Below, one piece after another: positions 22,072 to 34,239 of a stretch of 64,000 bases of DNA. The position numbers and the translations under genes were made by a program. The DNA comes from Lolium rigidum (taxonomy: Eukaryota; Streptophyta; Magnoliopsida; Poales; Poaceae): contig NC_061510.1 in assembly GCF_022539505.1 (NCBI RefSeq), forward strand, positions 94,008,292 to 94,072,291, given 5' to 3'. Numbering within the stretch: the first letter of the stretch is position 1; the number at the start of each line of letters is the position of its first letter. The notes beneath the pieces were generated by a model, which ran no database searches, was not told where the DNA came from, and was given only the letters and a program-made list of their open reading frames with translations.

Positions 22072-22546
22072 AATCTGTTCTTGTCTGTCGTTGGTGTGAG
22101 TTCGTTTTAATTTTGTTCGTTTAGGTTTCGTGACATGTGCATAGAAGACTATAGAGTGGTGTGGGTTCTGATCGAGTTGGAGGCTGAGGAGGAGCTTTGT
22201 AGTTTGTACAAAGATCGAGGCGATGTATATGTCACTGCGTTGACATGTGGTTTGATCCGTGCCCGTATATGGAGAAACTTCATCCCTTGTTCACCCAGAT
22301 TTGTTTTCTCATAATTATCAGATCATCTGTGCCTATTACAGTACTGTATGTGGATTCAGCTCTGACAGATTGACTAGTTGCCGTCACAAGTTAAATCCAG
22401 GTCCGAGCATCAAGTTCCAGTTTGACTGCATGTCCCCTTCTCTGAATTGGTTCTGCTGGACCTTCTCCCTCCGCGGATCGATGCGATCACGACTTTGTCG
22501 CACACATGCACCATGCGTGTTGATCACTAATACTTAATCTGTCTAG
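22072..22546 (+). other. Kinase 3' untranslated region and spacer
   Basis: AT-rich sequence after the stop codon. T-rich TTTTAATTTTGTTCGTTTAG stretches near 22107-22127 may serve 3'-end formation, but no clear AATAAA is seen. No further gene. Confidence 0.5.
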
Positions 22547-23410
22547 TTTTTTTTTTCTAAAGAAAATGAAGGTAGACCCCGATCTTTACATCAAAATTCA
22601 AAATGATGCACACAATATTATTTATTTACATTATTCAAAAGAGCATTGCAAAGAAAATACTAAAAATATGCCCACATGAGGGATAGCAACGCCGAAAGCG
22701 CAGCTATCATCTGATCCAGCATACCCAGATCTAGGGTTTCCTCCGAAGTAGCACGAGCGAGTGGATGTTGACCGCAACGGCGATTCCTTCAACAAAATAA
22801 CGACGTGTATATGCCGCCATCAACTGCCATGACCAGAGTCGGAGCAAGGGTATCTCACTAGGGACACCCGCCGCAACGCCAACAACCTTGATGAAGGGCC
22901 GTAGACGCTGCGATCGCGTATCATGAATGGAATCAAAGCTCGATTTTCACCGACAACCTCACCTCCCCAACTTGCCGCCAGGGCTAGATGTGGGATCATG
23001 AGATCCGCCACAACTAGTCGGATGACCACCCTTAGCAGAGTTGTAGGCCACCACCACGATGCTCGGGCCAATACCCCCGGCTTCCTCATGCTGCAGGCCT
23101 AGCCCAGGTCCGGTGGTGTTGGTGGGGTCTAGGAGGTGCATCAGACTATGTAGGCCGCGACTTGTCCCAACCCATGTAGACCTAGACTGGGCATGTATGC
23201 ACCATGCCATCACCACTCGCGCCGCATGCCGCAAGCTTGTCGGGCCACCCTGGTTGTCGTGCCCCGTAACATATCTTTAGAGATGCTGGAGCGGCTATGG
23301 CCGCTGCGACCCGAACACCATCTGAGGAGATCCACCGCCGACGCGGCACCACACCGACTTTGCCAGGCGATGCATTCGGGGTGGCGACAGCGGTAGGAGG
23401 GAAGTGCTCA
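22547..23410 (-). mobile_element. Probable minus-strand retroposon fragment
   Basis: A T10 run with TCTAAAGAAAATGAAGGTAG at 22547-22576 reads, on the minus strand, as a poly(A)-ended 3' terminus. Upstream (to about 23410) the sequence is of middling GC with no intact reading frame. No coding domain is recognised and the 5' end is uncertain. Confidence 0.4.
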
Positions 23411-23930
23411 GAATCCTGATCGTGCTAGCTAGCTAATCTAGTTCTTCACCTACGAAGGTAAGATACCTTAGAAATTGACGTGGCTAATTCAAGATTTATC
23501 GAGAGAAGGATCCTTTTCGAGTTTCCATTTCTTCATTTAGAATCTGAGCTCTTCTATCTTCGACTTATTTCTTTTTTGATTTATTCTTTATATTTTGATA
23601 TTATAAACTAACAAAATGCAATTTGTTTTATTTTTATAACACTATGATAGGAAATGAAAGAAAAGGTCGAGCTTAAGCAGATTCCATTGCGGAAATGATA
23701 ACCTGCACTGCAGGGCGTATCCTTATTGGTCTTTGGTGTCATACCATCTACCTACTCCCGCATAAAACCCGTTTATTTGGATCCCATCAACAAGATAAGA
23801 TCCTGCTACTAGTTGGCTTTTATCGATGGTCCAATCTTCCAGATGGAATTTTAATGGCTTTTATTATCCTTTACCCTATTGAGATTGGAGAAATTTTAAT
23901 TCTCGGTCATATGGCATCAGCCAATTTTAG
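23411..23930. other. Spacer
   Basis: AT-rich, no gene supported. A frame at 23695-24051 is open but has no recognised domain and runs into the adjacent repeat. Confidence 0.4.
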
Positions 23931-24240
23931 TTTTTTCGATAAAGAGTATATATTAATATCAAGAAGATACCAATTAGACATAGCCTCTACAACAACGCAG
24001 TATCCTAATGGCAACACGGATGCACACAACCAAAAAAAAAGAATTACATAAAATAATCCCACTACAGAGATCTATTCCTTGTGGCAGCGAATCAAACACC
24101 ACAAATGCAGCACCAGAAATCCATCTTCTCCAAAAGCGACGCCTCCAAGAAGAAAACAGAGCATAACCCCGTCGTCACCCTGATCATAGCTAGACCATAG
24201 GTTTTCACCCTATGCTTTCATAGCTAGATCATAGGTTTAA
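23931..24240 (-). mobile_element. Non-autonomous retroposon copy B (3' part)
   Basis: The first 130 bp (TTTTTTCGATAAAGAG, TTAATATCAA..GATACCAATTA, GGATGCACACAACC, poly(A)) match copy A at 17840-17960 closely, with the same orientation. Only the 3' few hundred bases are present. Confidence 0.65.
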
Positions 24241-25715
24241 GCGACGCCAGGGGCGAGAAATCGCGGGCCACCGGAGGGCGCCCCATCGAAGCCGTCCCTG
24301 CCGCTGCCGTCGCTGGCCTCCTCGGCGGCGGTGGCGGCCCCCCGCTACCAAAGGTGGTCGGGGGTCCTGGTTTCATGCGTGGGGGTCGGCCGCCTCGTGG
24401 GGGACGACAGCGGTCGGGAGTGGAGGACGAGCCGGTGGGTTCGGGGCAAGGTGGTGGCTCGGGGCGAGCGAGAGGCGGCTCGCCGACATCTACGGCGCGC
24501 TCAGCGGCGGTGGTCGTGGTCTGCTCGGGGCAGCGAGGCAGCCAAGGTGCGGGGCTCAATGGTCAGATATGTTGCACGGCGTTGGAGGTCGCTTGGCGCG
24601 GCGGCTCGCCGTCGTGCAGAGGTCTTGGCAGTGTCCCCTGCCTGTGGTGGTCCTCCCCCATGTCAGTTTTGCGGTGGTGGTCGTCGGGAGGTCGGCAGGG
24701 GCATGGGAGGCGGCGGATCTGGCACTACATGTCCAGGTCCGGCCATGGCTATTCCCGGCAGTTCCGGCTCTGCAGGTGGCGGTGAGGATCCTGACAGGGA
24801 TGATTTTGGAGTGAAGGGGCAGCCAGTGAGAACCGTACCTCGACCTCGGTCTTGGTGGATGATGGTGACGTCACTTGACGTCGTTACCTTGTCGAAGGCA
24901 TCGTATTTGCGTGTCTCGTCTTTTTTCTCGGTTTGGCATGAATAATGGTGGTTGTCCTAGGATTCCTCTCGCTCCAAGTGAAGATCGGTCGGATGCTTCT
25001 TCCTGCCGGGTTGGCTGGATTGTCATGTTCCGGAAGGCCCTGTCGGCAAAATTCATTGTGCGATCAATGCCTGAAGATTGCTGGATTGGGTGCTTTTGGT
25101 CATGCGCACCCATGTTTTTTATCTGACCGTTTGGTTTCAGAGGGAGCGCTTCGAAGCTCTGCTAGCTGTTAATATTATGGAGTTTTCTTTCCATGGTGCT
25201 GGCGGAGAAGGTCATGAAAGCTAAGGTCGGTGGAAGAGCAACGGTGGTCGGGTCTTGGTGGTGAGGTGGAATTGGCTTGTAGCTACGTGACTTCGAACAT
25301 CGACTTGTATGTGGGGGCAACTACACAGGAGAAGTTCAGAGTTCTATCTTTCAGGGTGAAAATCCAAGGTCTGGCCTTAACTGGTTATGCCTGGCAATGT
25401 TCGTGTTGAAGGCATTTTTTTGAGAGAGAGGACTTTCTTCAGGGTGAAAACCTAAGATCTGTGATCGGGCGATGACAGCGTTTGTGCACTGTTTCCTTCT
25501 TGGAGGCGTCGCTTATGGAGAAGCTGATCTTCTGGCGTTGTCTTGGTGGTGTTAGAGTTGATGTTTAGAGTTTTCGATCTCTGTAGCGGGGCTTTTCTTT
25601 TTTGTAATTCTTCTATCTTTTTTAGTTGTGTGCATCCTTTATGTTATCAGGGCATGATGTTGTTGCAGAGGCTGGGTGTAATGGGTATCTACGCGATATT
25701 AATATAAGAAAAAAA
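24240..25715 (+). mobile_element. Non-autonomous retroposon copy C
   Basis: Plus-strand copy with a GC-rich head (24240-24850), then the body blocks shared with copy A (CTTAACTGGTTATGCCTGGC near 25375, TTCAGGGTGAAAACCTAAGA near 25440) and the 3' tail GATATTAATATAAGAAAAAAA at 25695-25715. It lies head to head with copy B. Long open frames in the GC-rich head on both strands are compositional and show no domain. Confidence 0.65.
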
Positions 25716-28700
25716 TGCAACTAGGAAAACTCGATTGCAATTGCAACACCATGTATAATTGGAAGCACATGTGCAACTCTTCGATGCACAGAAGCACGGG
25801 GCAAAGTCCCTTCGGGGACATCCGATAAAATTGGAACGATACAGAGAAGCACGGCGCAAATCCAGTAATCCCCAAGTCAGCCGAGTTCTAAGTTAATTCT
25901 TAATTAATCGATAGAGAACTAGCAAAAAGAAACCTAAATTCATGCCTAGCGGATCGACCGGCATGAAACTGCCCTCGTTACTAGTCCTCTGGGGAGTGTT
26001 TCTTTTCAGTTTTGACGAATACAAGTGTAGATTGGAGAAGACGCATTTCCTTTGCAAGTGGTTGGCATTTTCTGTTAGATTTATCCAATGATTGGGCTGT
26101 GAAGAGATAGTTCGTTGATGCATGAACTTAGTGGAGTGTGGGGGACTGTACGTACACACATGTATGATATCTAAATAATCTTGCTCGCACACTTATGTAT
26201 GTATCTTGGCATCCCTTTCATCCTTGTCGAGGTGAAAGCGAGAGTTGCCGGAGCACCGGAGCGACAGCGAAAGCCGAAAGCGAGACATGCGAGCAGCAGA
26301 AGCATTACAGATATACTCCAACGCGCGTATACGTAGCAGGTGTTGAGGTCGCAGAGATCGCGGGATCCCCAACGCGCCACGCCGTCGGGGCATCAGAGGC
26401 CAGGCTCGCAGTGTGCACCACACCATGCCATTGCCATGGCGGTCCCTGTGCCATGGCCAGACGATCGTCGAGGACGACGAGACGACGGGTACGATGCATG
26501 CGAATAAACCTGTAAAGCGCTCGTCTCCAGTCCCGGGAGAGGCGCCAACGCTTGAAGATAACACACAGCCGAGTGCAGTGCAGGTTAAAGGTGAAAGCTA
26601 GGGCTGGCTTGATCAAAAGATACATGGCTGGCCGGAGAATGTGCCTTTTGCGGGGGTGATTACTTTCCCGCACTCCCACGCAGTGCACTGCATCAGTCTA
26701 TCTATCCATTGTCCTCGATGCAAACCTTTGTCTTTGTTTGCCTTCCTTTCTTTCAGGGGAGCACGCGCAGCGCCTGAAATTCATGCGTCCATGTGATGTG
26801 AGCGAGCGAGTTCCCCTACTGTTCATAACCGGAGATGTGCGAGGAGAGCCTCAGTTCACCGGTTACACTTTTGTCAATCGTCATGTCAGAGGCCTTCGTT
26901 GGAGCTTGGGGCTTGCAGGAAGTAAATGTCAGCAGATCGATGCATGGCAGTTGATTAGCTGAACACGTTCAGAGAACCGACCGCTCAGTTGATCTCGTTG
27001 CTGCTGCAGGAAATTTGAAATGTGAACGAGGGGAAGATAAGAGCATACGTATGATCGAGCATTAGCAAATTAGTGCATGCTCATTGGAGTGTACTTAAAG
27101 AAATATGCCGTACGCAACACCCTTATAAACATATGCTGATTCATCAAGTCTCTGGGGAATATCGATCGGTGCATGCACACTAGTACCGCATCTCGCTACT
27201 TCACACCATATGAATGGAATTCCCAATGTAATGCAACGATTAATCAACGGCTGCACCCAGAACCGCAATAATCGAGAGGGGTAGATTCAACCGCCGGCCG
27301 GCTTAGCAGTGGGATCGATCCAGCACGAGGCACGGCCGGCGACGCGTCACCTGCATGGAGAGCCTACACACACAGTCCGGTTTTCTTTCTCTAGCAAGCA
27401 ATATCTCGTCCTAAGTTTGTACTCTGTAAAAAATGTAAATGTTGCAACCTTATCATACAGATGGATCTAAAACAAAAATACGTTTAGATTAAATGCCCTA
27501 CCAGCTACTACGTTCTGAGGATAACAAAGGTCCCTCGCGTCACTCCTAGGGGCTGCTCTACCCACCGCCGCCCCCTCTCACCACCCCCCCCCATATCCGT
27601 ACCGTACCGTCGTTGGAGGAACCCAAATGGTGGTGGCGGGCTCTCATCCTTAGAGCGTCGGCGGCGGGGGCCTCCTCCTCCTCCCAGCGTGGTTGAAGAG
27701 GCTTTGTGTAATTTATATGTTTGCAATATTAATATATTTTTTCTCGAAAAAAGCATCCGTATGTAAACAGAACTGTGATACTTATTTTAGAACGAATGTA
27801 GTAGTAAGTGTTAATCATATATGGACCATCCTCCTTGTCTTAATGTAGAATTAATCTTTCGTCCATTAATTCTCTGACTTCTTTTTGGCGTGTAATTCTC
27901 TGACTTATTATATCTAGAAAGTACGAGTGGATGATCGATCGATGCTTCCTTTCGATCTCGTGGCATCTCAGCTTGGACGAGGCTGCAGGTCGTGTGGCCA
28001 TGGATCATTAATGTGCGAGCTACGGCAACGTGCTCATGTTGGTGATCTGGGGAATAGCAGATCCCATTGCGTATGGTGCTACGGATACGGAGGAGGAAGA
28101 AAAATCGATCGAAAAGGAGAGGAGGAACACGCGGATGCATGCAGTGCAGCTTTATTCCGGTGGAAGAAGAAGCAGCTAGCGGATCGAGCGCGCGTGACAT
28201 GCGCTTCGTTTCACAACGAACGGAAACGTACCGCACAAAATGAACATTCCCGCTGCGCTTTCTTCCTTTCCCTTCTGCCCCCTTCACTTTGCTCTGAACC
28301 CCAAAACGTCTTTGCAGCAGTATATCCCCTTGGCTTTTGGCCTCACAAAGATGCTCTGACGAACATGGTTAAATCTGTTAAGTGACAATGCACGATCATC
28401 TTAACCGCTGCTATCGCAGTTTGCCGAACTAGCTATTGGGTTCTTGCCACTTGAGGTATCCGTCCATTCATTCTCAAGCTGTACATATTCCACTGGAGTA
28501 TAATATGGTTTCAGAGGCATCACAGAGATTTAACCGATTGTGCCGGCCATGCTGCTTCCTGCCAGTTAGTTCAGCGAAAAGAAAATCGAAGCAATTCCAG
28601 TTAACAATTCTCTACCGTTAGGCACGAGGAGCACCACGATCTAATAATAATGCAGAGGGATCGGGCATTATCATATGAGTTTTTTTTTTGTCTCAGCTGG

Positions 28701-28807
28701 GATCGACTGCAAAGTATTGCTGCTGTCATTAAGCATGAGATGAGACGAGGGCGCACCGTGATCTGAGAGAAGATTCCATCGCCTCCTCCTCCTAATTGAC
28801 ATTCAAC
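25716..28807. other. Spacer between the kinase region and the CACTA element
   Basis: No gene supported. At 27690-27752 there is another retroposon-like tail (GGCTTTGTGTAATTTATATG, AATATTAATATATTTTTTCTCGAAAAAA), a relative of the A/B/C family end. A short GC-rich region (27530-27690) precedes it. Open frames at 26193-26688 and 27811-28287 are on opposing strands and show no known domain. Confidence 0.5.
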
Positions 28808-28820
28808 CACTAGTGGAAAA
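28808..28820 (+). repeat. Left terminal inverted repeat of the CACTA element
   Basis: CACTAGTGGAAAA, the class-defining CACTA terminus, preceded by AAC. Confidence 0.95.
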
Positions 28821-28837
28821 TGGGGCATCCATCTAAG

Positions 28838-29057
28838 CCATTGGTACCGGTTCCCTTACGAACCGGTGCCAATGGGGCAATCTGCACCGGTTCGCGGGCT
28901 CAGGCGTGCGAGGAGCATTGGCACCGGTTCTTTAGGGGCTTTCGTACCGGTTCGTGTTAGGAACCGGTACGAAATGTCTTCGGCCATCTGTCAGACGCTT
29001 GGTGGGGCCCGGGCAGGACCTTTGGTACCGGTTTGTAACACGAACCGGTACCAAAGG
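28838..29057. repeat. Left subterminal ACCGGT palindrome cluster
   Basis: At least three hairpin-like units: 28838-28875 (TTGGTACCGG ... CCGGTGCCAA), 28940-28975 (TTTCGTACCGG ... CCGGTACGAAA) and 29019-29057 (CCTTTGGTACCGG ... CCGGTACCAAAGG), plus single half-sites. In CACTA elements such subterminal repeats bind the TNPA-type protein. Confidence 0.85.
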
Positions 29058-29593
29058 GTTCCCTATATCATCATCGATCGAGCCCGTCCCTCGGTCGTCC
29101 CCTGGCCGGCTCCTTTCCTGTTCTTCCTCTCACACACAAAATTTTTGCACCTCTCACACTCCAATAAATCACTAATTTTTCTCCACCATTTTAACAAGAA
29201 TAAGGGCATTCATCTATCCAACGGTTAGCACTATCATCCTTTCTTCCGGCGTTCCTAATTTTGCACATCTCTTTGGTAGTTTTAACTCGTACTATTTTTC
29301 TAGTGCTAGCAAGGTGTTTGATGAAATTCCTAAGTTAGGGATTTTACTTTTTTATAATCAATTTGACCTGATATTATGGTATATTTTGTAGGTTTTAATT
29401 AGTATCATCCCCGTCTTACCGCCGTCGATCGCCAGCGTCGTCCCTAGCCGGCACCGTACAACCTCGGTGAGCCTCTTCTTTTTTATAAAAAAACTTAGTT
29501 TTATGTGATGAACTTGAATATTAATTAAGTTGGTCACTCATATATCCATGATGTTGTGTACTTAATGATTTTTGATATACATATAAAATGCAG

Positions 29594-30620
29594 ATGAGTC
29601 GACAATGGATGTACGGTGACCGGGTCCATCCCGAGTTCATTACCGGCATGCATTATTTTCTCAACGTGGCTGAGGCAAACAAGCGAGTCGAATGGTTTCA
29701 TGTATTGTCCATGTAGTTCCTGTAAGAATATGAAGGATTACTCTACCTCGAAGACCCTTCACGTCCATCTGCCGGAGAATGGTTTCATGCCCAGCTATAA
29801 TTGTTGGACCAAGCACGGAGAAAGAGGGGTTATATTGGAAGACAACGAAGAAGAAGAGGATAGTGACAACTATCCCTTATTCACTGAAGACGGTGGTAGT
29901 AGAATGGGGGAAGACGAAGCTGAAGAAGAGCCCATTTTCGATGAGCCGATTTTTGATGACCCGGATGACGATTTGGGTCGGGCCATTCTTGATGCGAAGA
30001 TGAACTGCGGAAATGAAAAGGAGAGGTTGAAGTTGGAGAAAATGTTAGAGGATCACAACAAACTGTTGTACCCAAATTGCGAAAATGGTCGAGAAAAAGC
30101 TGGGTACCACGCTGGAATTGCTGCAAGTGGAAGGCAGAGAATGGTACTTCGACAAGGGATTTGAAAAGTTGCTGAAAATAATAAAGAAGATGCTTCCAGG
30201 GGAGAACGTGTTGCCCTCTAGCACGTACGAAGCAAAGAAGGTTGTCTGCCCTCTAGGATTAGAGGTGCGGAAGATACATGCATGCATCAATGATCGCATC
30301 CTCTACCGCGGGGAGTACGAGAATTTGAATGCATGCCCGGTATGTAGTGCATTGAGGTATAAGATCAGGCGAGATGACCCCGGCGATGTTGAGGGTGAGT
30401 CCACCCCGGGAAGAGGGTTCCTGCGAAGGTGATGTGGTATGCTCCTATAATACCACGGTTGAAACGTTTGTTCCGGAACAAAGAGCATGCCAAGTTGTTG
30501 CGATGGCACAAAGAGGACCGTAAGAAAGATGTGATGCTCGAGACACCCCGCCGACGGGTCGCAAGTGGAGAAAAATCGACAGAGAGTTCAAGTCATTTTC
30601 AGATGACGCAAGGAACTTAA
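29594..30620 (+). pseudogene. CACTA transposase N-terminal part, frameshifted
   Basis: An ATG at 29594 follows a splice acceptor (AAAATGCAG). It gives MSRQWMYGDRVHPEFITGMH, the start of the transposase-associated domain. A frameshift near 29685 leads to NGFMYCPCSSCKNM and an acidic stretch (DNEEEEDSDNYPLF), then LPGENVLPSSTYEAKKVVCPLGL, IHACINDRILYRGEYENLNACPVC and WYAPIIPRLKRLFRNKEHAKLL. These are the zinc-binding and early TNP2 (Transposase_21) blocks. Breaks near 30085, 30160 and 30430 show decay. Confidence 0.88.
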
Positions 30621-31672
30621 GATTTGGTCTAAGTACGGATGGCTTTAATCCTTTCGGGGAGCAGAGCTCCAGTCATAGCACCCGGCCAGTGACTCTATGT
30701 ATCTATAACCTTCCTCCTTGGTTGTGCATGAAGCGGAAGTTCATTATGATGCCAGTGCTCATCCAGGGCCGAAGCAACCCGGCAACGACATTGATGTGTA
30801 CCCGAGGCCATTGGTTGAAGAACTTTTAGAGTTGTGGCGTGACGAAGGTGTACCTGTGTGGGATGAGCACGAACAAAAGGAATTTAACCTACGAGCGTTG
30901 TTATTTGTAACCATCAATGATTGGCCTGCTCTTGGTAACATTTCGAGGCAGTCAAACAAGGGATACAATGCATGCACACACTGTTTAGGTGAGACTCGAT
31001 AGTATTTATTTGGGAAACAAGAATGTGTACCGGGGCATCGTCGATTTCTTCCAAAACAACATCACGTAAGAAAGAGAGGAAAGCATTTCGGAGGTGAGGC
31101 AGATAACCGAACCAAGCCTACCCGCCCTAATGGGGAAGTTATATATGATATGGTCAAGGATTTAGAAGTGATCTTTGGAAAGGGTCCCGGCGGACAATCT
31201 GTTCCGCATGATGTTGACGGACACGTACCCATGTGGAAGAAGAAGTCGATATTTTGGGAGCTACCCTACTGGAAATTCTTAGAGGTTCACTCTGCAATCG
31301 ACGTGATGCACGTGACGAAAAATCTTTGCGTGAACCTGCTAAACTTCTTGGGCGTGTATGGGAAGACAAAAGATACACCGGATGCACGGCGGGACCAGAC
31401 AAAGTATCCACGAAGGAAACAACCCGAATCCAGAGAAGTATCAAGGTCCCGCTAGACTATGCTCTTACCAAAGAGGAGAAGGAGATCTTTTTGAAGTCCT
31501 GAGTAGCATCAAGGTCCCGTCCGGCTTCTCGTCGAATATAAAGGGAATAATAAACATGTCGGAGAAAAAGTTTCAAAACCTAAAGTCTCATGACTCGCCA
31601 CGTGATTATGACACAATTACTTCCGGTTGCATTGAGGGGCTTCGCCGGAAAATGTTCGAGTACCCATTGTGA
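30621..31672 (+). pseudogene. CACTA transposase catalytic core (TNP2), broken
   Basis: Continuing in shifted frames: STDGFNPFGEQSSSHSTRPV, PGNDIDVYPRPLVEELLELW, FVTINDWPALGNISRQSNKG then YNACTHCLGETR, HRRFLPKQHHVRKRGKHFGG, and LPYWKFLEVHSAIDVMHVTK then NLCVNLLNFLG. Order and wording are those of TNP2-type transposases, whose DDE-like core cuts element ends. Stop codons at about 30620 and 31000-31002 and a frameshift near 31400 rule out a working enzyme. Confidence 0.88.
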
Positions 31673-31935
31673 AGCTATGTGCGTTCCTCAATGCAATTTC
31701 TCAGAAGGTGATCAATACACTTACTCTACAAAATATACCGAAGGATGTGGTCCAATGTCTAGTCAGCTTCGAGTTGGTGTTCCCACCATCCTTCTTCAAT
31801 ATTATGACACATCTCCTAGTTCACCTGGTCGAAGAGATTGGCGTTCTCGGTCCCGTATTTCTACACAACATGTTCCCCTTTGAGAGATTCATGGGAGTCT
31901 TAAAGAAGTACGTTCATAACCGTGCTAGGCCGTGA
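31669..31935 (+). pseudogene. DUF4218 region of the CACTA transposase
   Basis: An 88-residue frame, MKLCAFLNAISQKVINTLTL, PPSFFNIMTHLLVHLVEEI and FLHNMFPFERFMGVLKKYVH, matches the DUF4218 block found after TNP2 in grass CACTA proteins. A stop at 31933-31935 separates it from the next segment, which should be continuous. Confidence 0.87.
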
Positions 31936-32931
31936 AGGAAGCATCTCCAAGGGCTATGGAACGAGAGGAGGTCATTGAGTTTTGTGTTGACTTTATTCCC
32001 GACCTTAAGCCGATCGGTGTTCCTGAATCGCGCTATGAGGGGAGACTGCGTGGAAAAGGCACGCTAGGAAAGAAATCAGCAACGTGTATGGACGGACATT
32101 CTTTCACTCAAGCACACTACACGGTTCTACTTAATTCCATCTTGGTGGCTCCGTACAAAGAGGAACACAAGGAGATCTTACGCTCTAAATACCCGGAGCA
32201 ACGTGAAGATTGGATTGATGGAGAACACATGAAGACTTTCGGCGGTTGGTTGCAAACACGTCTCATGAATGTCACCGATGACGAGCAGCTGTACTTGTTG
32301 GCCAAGCAACCATCTTCTACTATATCGACTTTTCAAGGGTACGAGATTAATGGGAACACATTTTACACTTTGGCCCAAGACAAAAAGAGCACCAACCAAA
32401 ACAAGTGGTGTCCGCTTTGATGCAGAAGATGGCAATGGGAACAAGGTCACATATTATGGGTACATAGAGGAGATATGGGAACTTGACTATGGACCTAATT
32501 TCAAGGTCCCTTTGTTCCGGTGTAAATGGTTCAACCTGAAAGACGGGGTACAGGTAGACCCGCAGTACGGAATGACTACAGTGGATTTCAAGAATCTTGG
32601 GTACGACACCGAACCATTCGTCCTAGCCAGTGAAGTGGCTCAGGTTTTTTATGTGAAGGATATGTCTAGCAAACCGAAAAAAAGAAAAGAAAGGCAAGAG
32701 GACACATCATACGATGAGCCAAAGCGGCACATAGTTCTTTCGAGAAAAAGAAACATCGTGGGAGTAGAGGACAAGACAGACATGTCGGAAGATTATAATA
32801 AGTTTGACGATATTCCACCCTTCAAGGTAAAAATTGACCCAAGCATCATCTTAAACAATGAAGATTGTCCATGGTTGCGTCGCAAGAAGAAGAAAGGGAA
32901 ACGAGCGAAGAAAACTCGGAAGACTAGCTAG
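31932..32931 (+). pseudogene. CACTA transposase C-terminal part with DUF4216
   Basis: Two frames. 31932-32420 runs AMEREEVIEFCVDFIP, YTVLLNSILVAPYKEEHKEI and GGWLQTRLMNVTDDEQLYLL. Frame 32269-32931 then gives DUF4216: NKVTYYGYIEEIWELDYGPN, VPLFRCKWFNLKDGVQVDPQ, FVLASEVAQVFYVKD, and ends in a Lys-rich tail (RRKKKKGKRAKKTRK). The domain order matches complete grass CACTA transposases, so the gene is complete in content but broken in frame at about 32410. Confidence 0.88.
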
Positions 32932-32939
32932 CTACATAT

Positions 32940-33511
32940 AGGGATCATAACTTGTGTATCTCAATATGGAAATCACTTTTGTGTAATGATGTTACCGTAT
33001 GTAAGATATTAACAATGGAGATGGTTGGCTTGTTTTACTAGTTAAGTCACGGGCTTGTATGTAAGATATTAATATAGGGCATGTGCACCAAGGGCATATT
33101 CGAGAAGTTCCGCCACGGGAGATTTCCCACCGACGGGCGTCGTGCGCTACATACTTTATCTCATCGAGCGAGAGCGTTCTTATCCTGCCGACAGCTTTAC
33201 TACCGGTTGCACCCACCAACCGGTACTAAAGGTTACCCACGCGTCCTTATCCCACCGACGGGCGTCGTGCGCTACATACTTTATCTCATCGAGCAGGGCG
33301 TCCTTATCCTCGCCGACAGCTTTAGTACCGGTTGCACCCACCAACCGTACTAAAGGTTTGCCTCGATCCGTCTTCCCGCCTATTTTCTTCCCGCGCTTTC
33401 CACCGGTTCCCGCCTCGTCTTCCCGCCATTTTTTCACTATATATATGTAGGCTTGGCCACCATTTACATATCACATCTAGACTCATATCCGCAAACCTCA
33501 TCATTCTCTCC
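32940..33511. repeat. 125-bp tandem repeat with ACCGGT palindromes
   Basis: The unit beginning CCCACCGACGGGCGTCGTGC occurs at 33126 and again at 33251, a 125-bp period. Each unit contains a hairpin-like TACCGGTTGCACCCACCAAC block (33206-33236 and 33325-33357). These motifs resemble the subterminal repeats but sit 4-5 kb inside the element. No gene is seen from 32940 to 33125. Confidence 0.8.
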
Positions 33512-34025
33512 CATGGCTTCCATCGCATCTCTAACCCCCGGGAGGCGGAGGCGCTTTGCGCCTCGAACTACCCCCGCCCGCCGGGCTACCGCGTCCCGAC
33601 CGGCTGGTTGCTAAGCGTCGGAGGCGTACCGGTCCCTCCAGTCCCTCTAGGTGTGGCGCGCGAGATGGCCATCACGAACCACTACTACTTCGAGCTCACG
33701 CCGGAGCAGCGGAGGAATCCCCGGTGGCATCCCGACTACGGCCCGACTTGGGAAAGCTTCTTCATCAATCGGCGTGAGAGGGCGCTTGCCGAGCACGAGG
33801 AGGGCGGCCCGCCTCCTCCGAACTTCAACGAGGCCGGCCGTCGGGCCGTGGTGGCGCGGCCGCACTCTCCGAGGCGTCATGGCCTACCGTGGCCCCCGCC
33901 TGCGCTACCCTCGGTCCCGGCCCACGCGTGCTCACCCGCCGACGTTCGAGTACCGCGACCCCGATGCCGGCGACGATGATGACGGCGACTACGACGACTA
34001 CGAGTGGCGAGTACTACAGGGCTAG
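33512..34025 (+). pseudogene. Gene-like ORF inside the CACTA element, frameshifted
   Basis: From ATG 33512 (MASIASLTPGRRRRFAPRTT) the coding signal passes through at least two frames. The clearest part reads MAITNHYYFELTPEQRRNPR then WHPDYGPTWESFFINRRERA, and the last frame ends FEYRDPDAGDDDDGDYDDYE. It is GC-rich (about 65%), unlike the AT-rich transposon genes beside it, and AATAAAATTTC at 34120 could end its transcript. A TATATATATG sits at 33439-33448. I do not recognise the protein. It could be a captured grass gene or an accessory ORF carried by this CACTA lineage. Confidence 0.55.
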
Positions 34026-34239
34026 GCAGGAGTATGACTGAATGACTCCCCGATGAGAATTTGGTCATGTATCTTTAATTTTCAGTTAAGCTATGTACTT
34101 TTAATTCGAGTTCAATCGTAATAAAATTTCATTCCCGCCCTTTCTTTCTCGCCTTTTTTCTCCCACGCGCGCATCGTGACGGGCAAGTTTCCCGCAGCGA
34201 CGTCGGGGCGGGAAACTTTCCCGCGCGGACGGCGTCATG

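Noticed and set aside
23695..24051. 118-residue open frame that might be organelle-derived or genic
   Set aside because: It runs into retroposon copy B and has no recognised motif, so I do not call it.
24331..24945. 204-residue GC-rich frame in retroposon copy C
   Set aside because: Overlaps other frames in the same head region, Arg/Gly/Ala-rich only, no domain. Best explained by composition.
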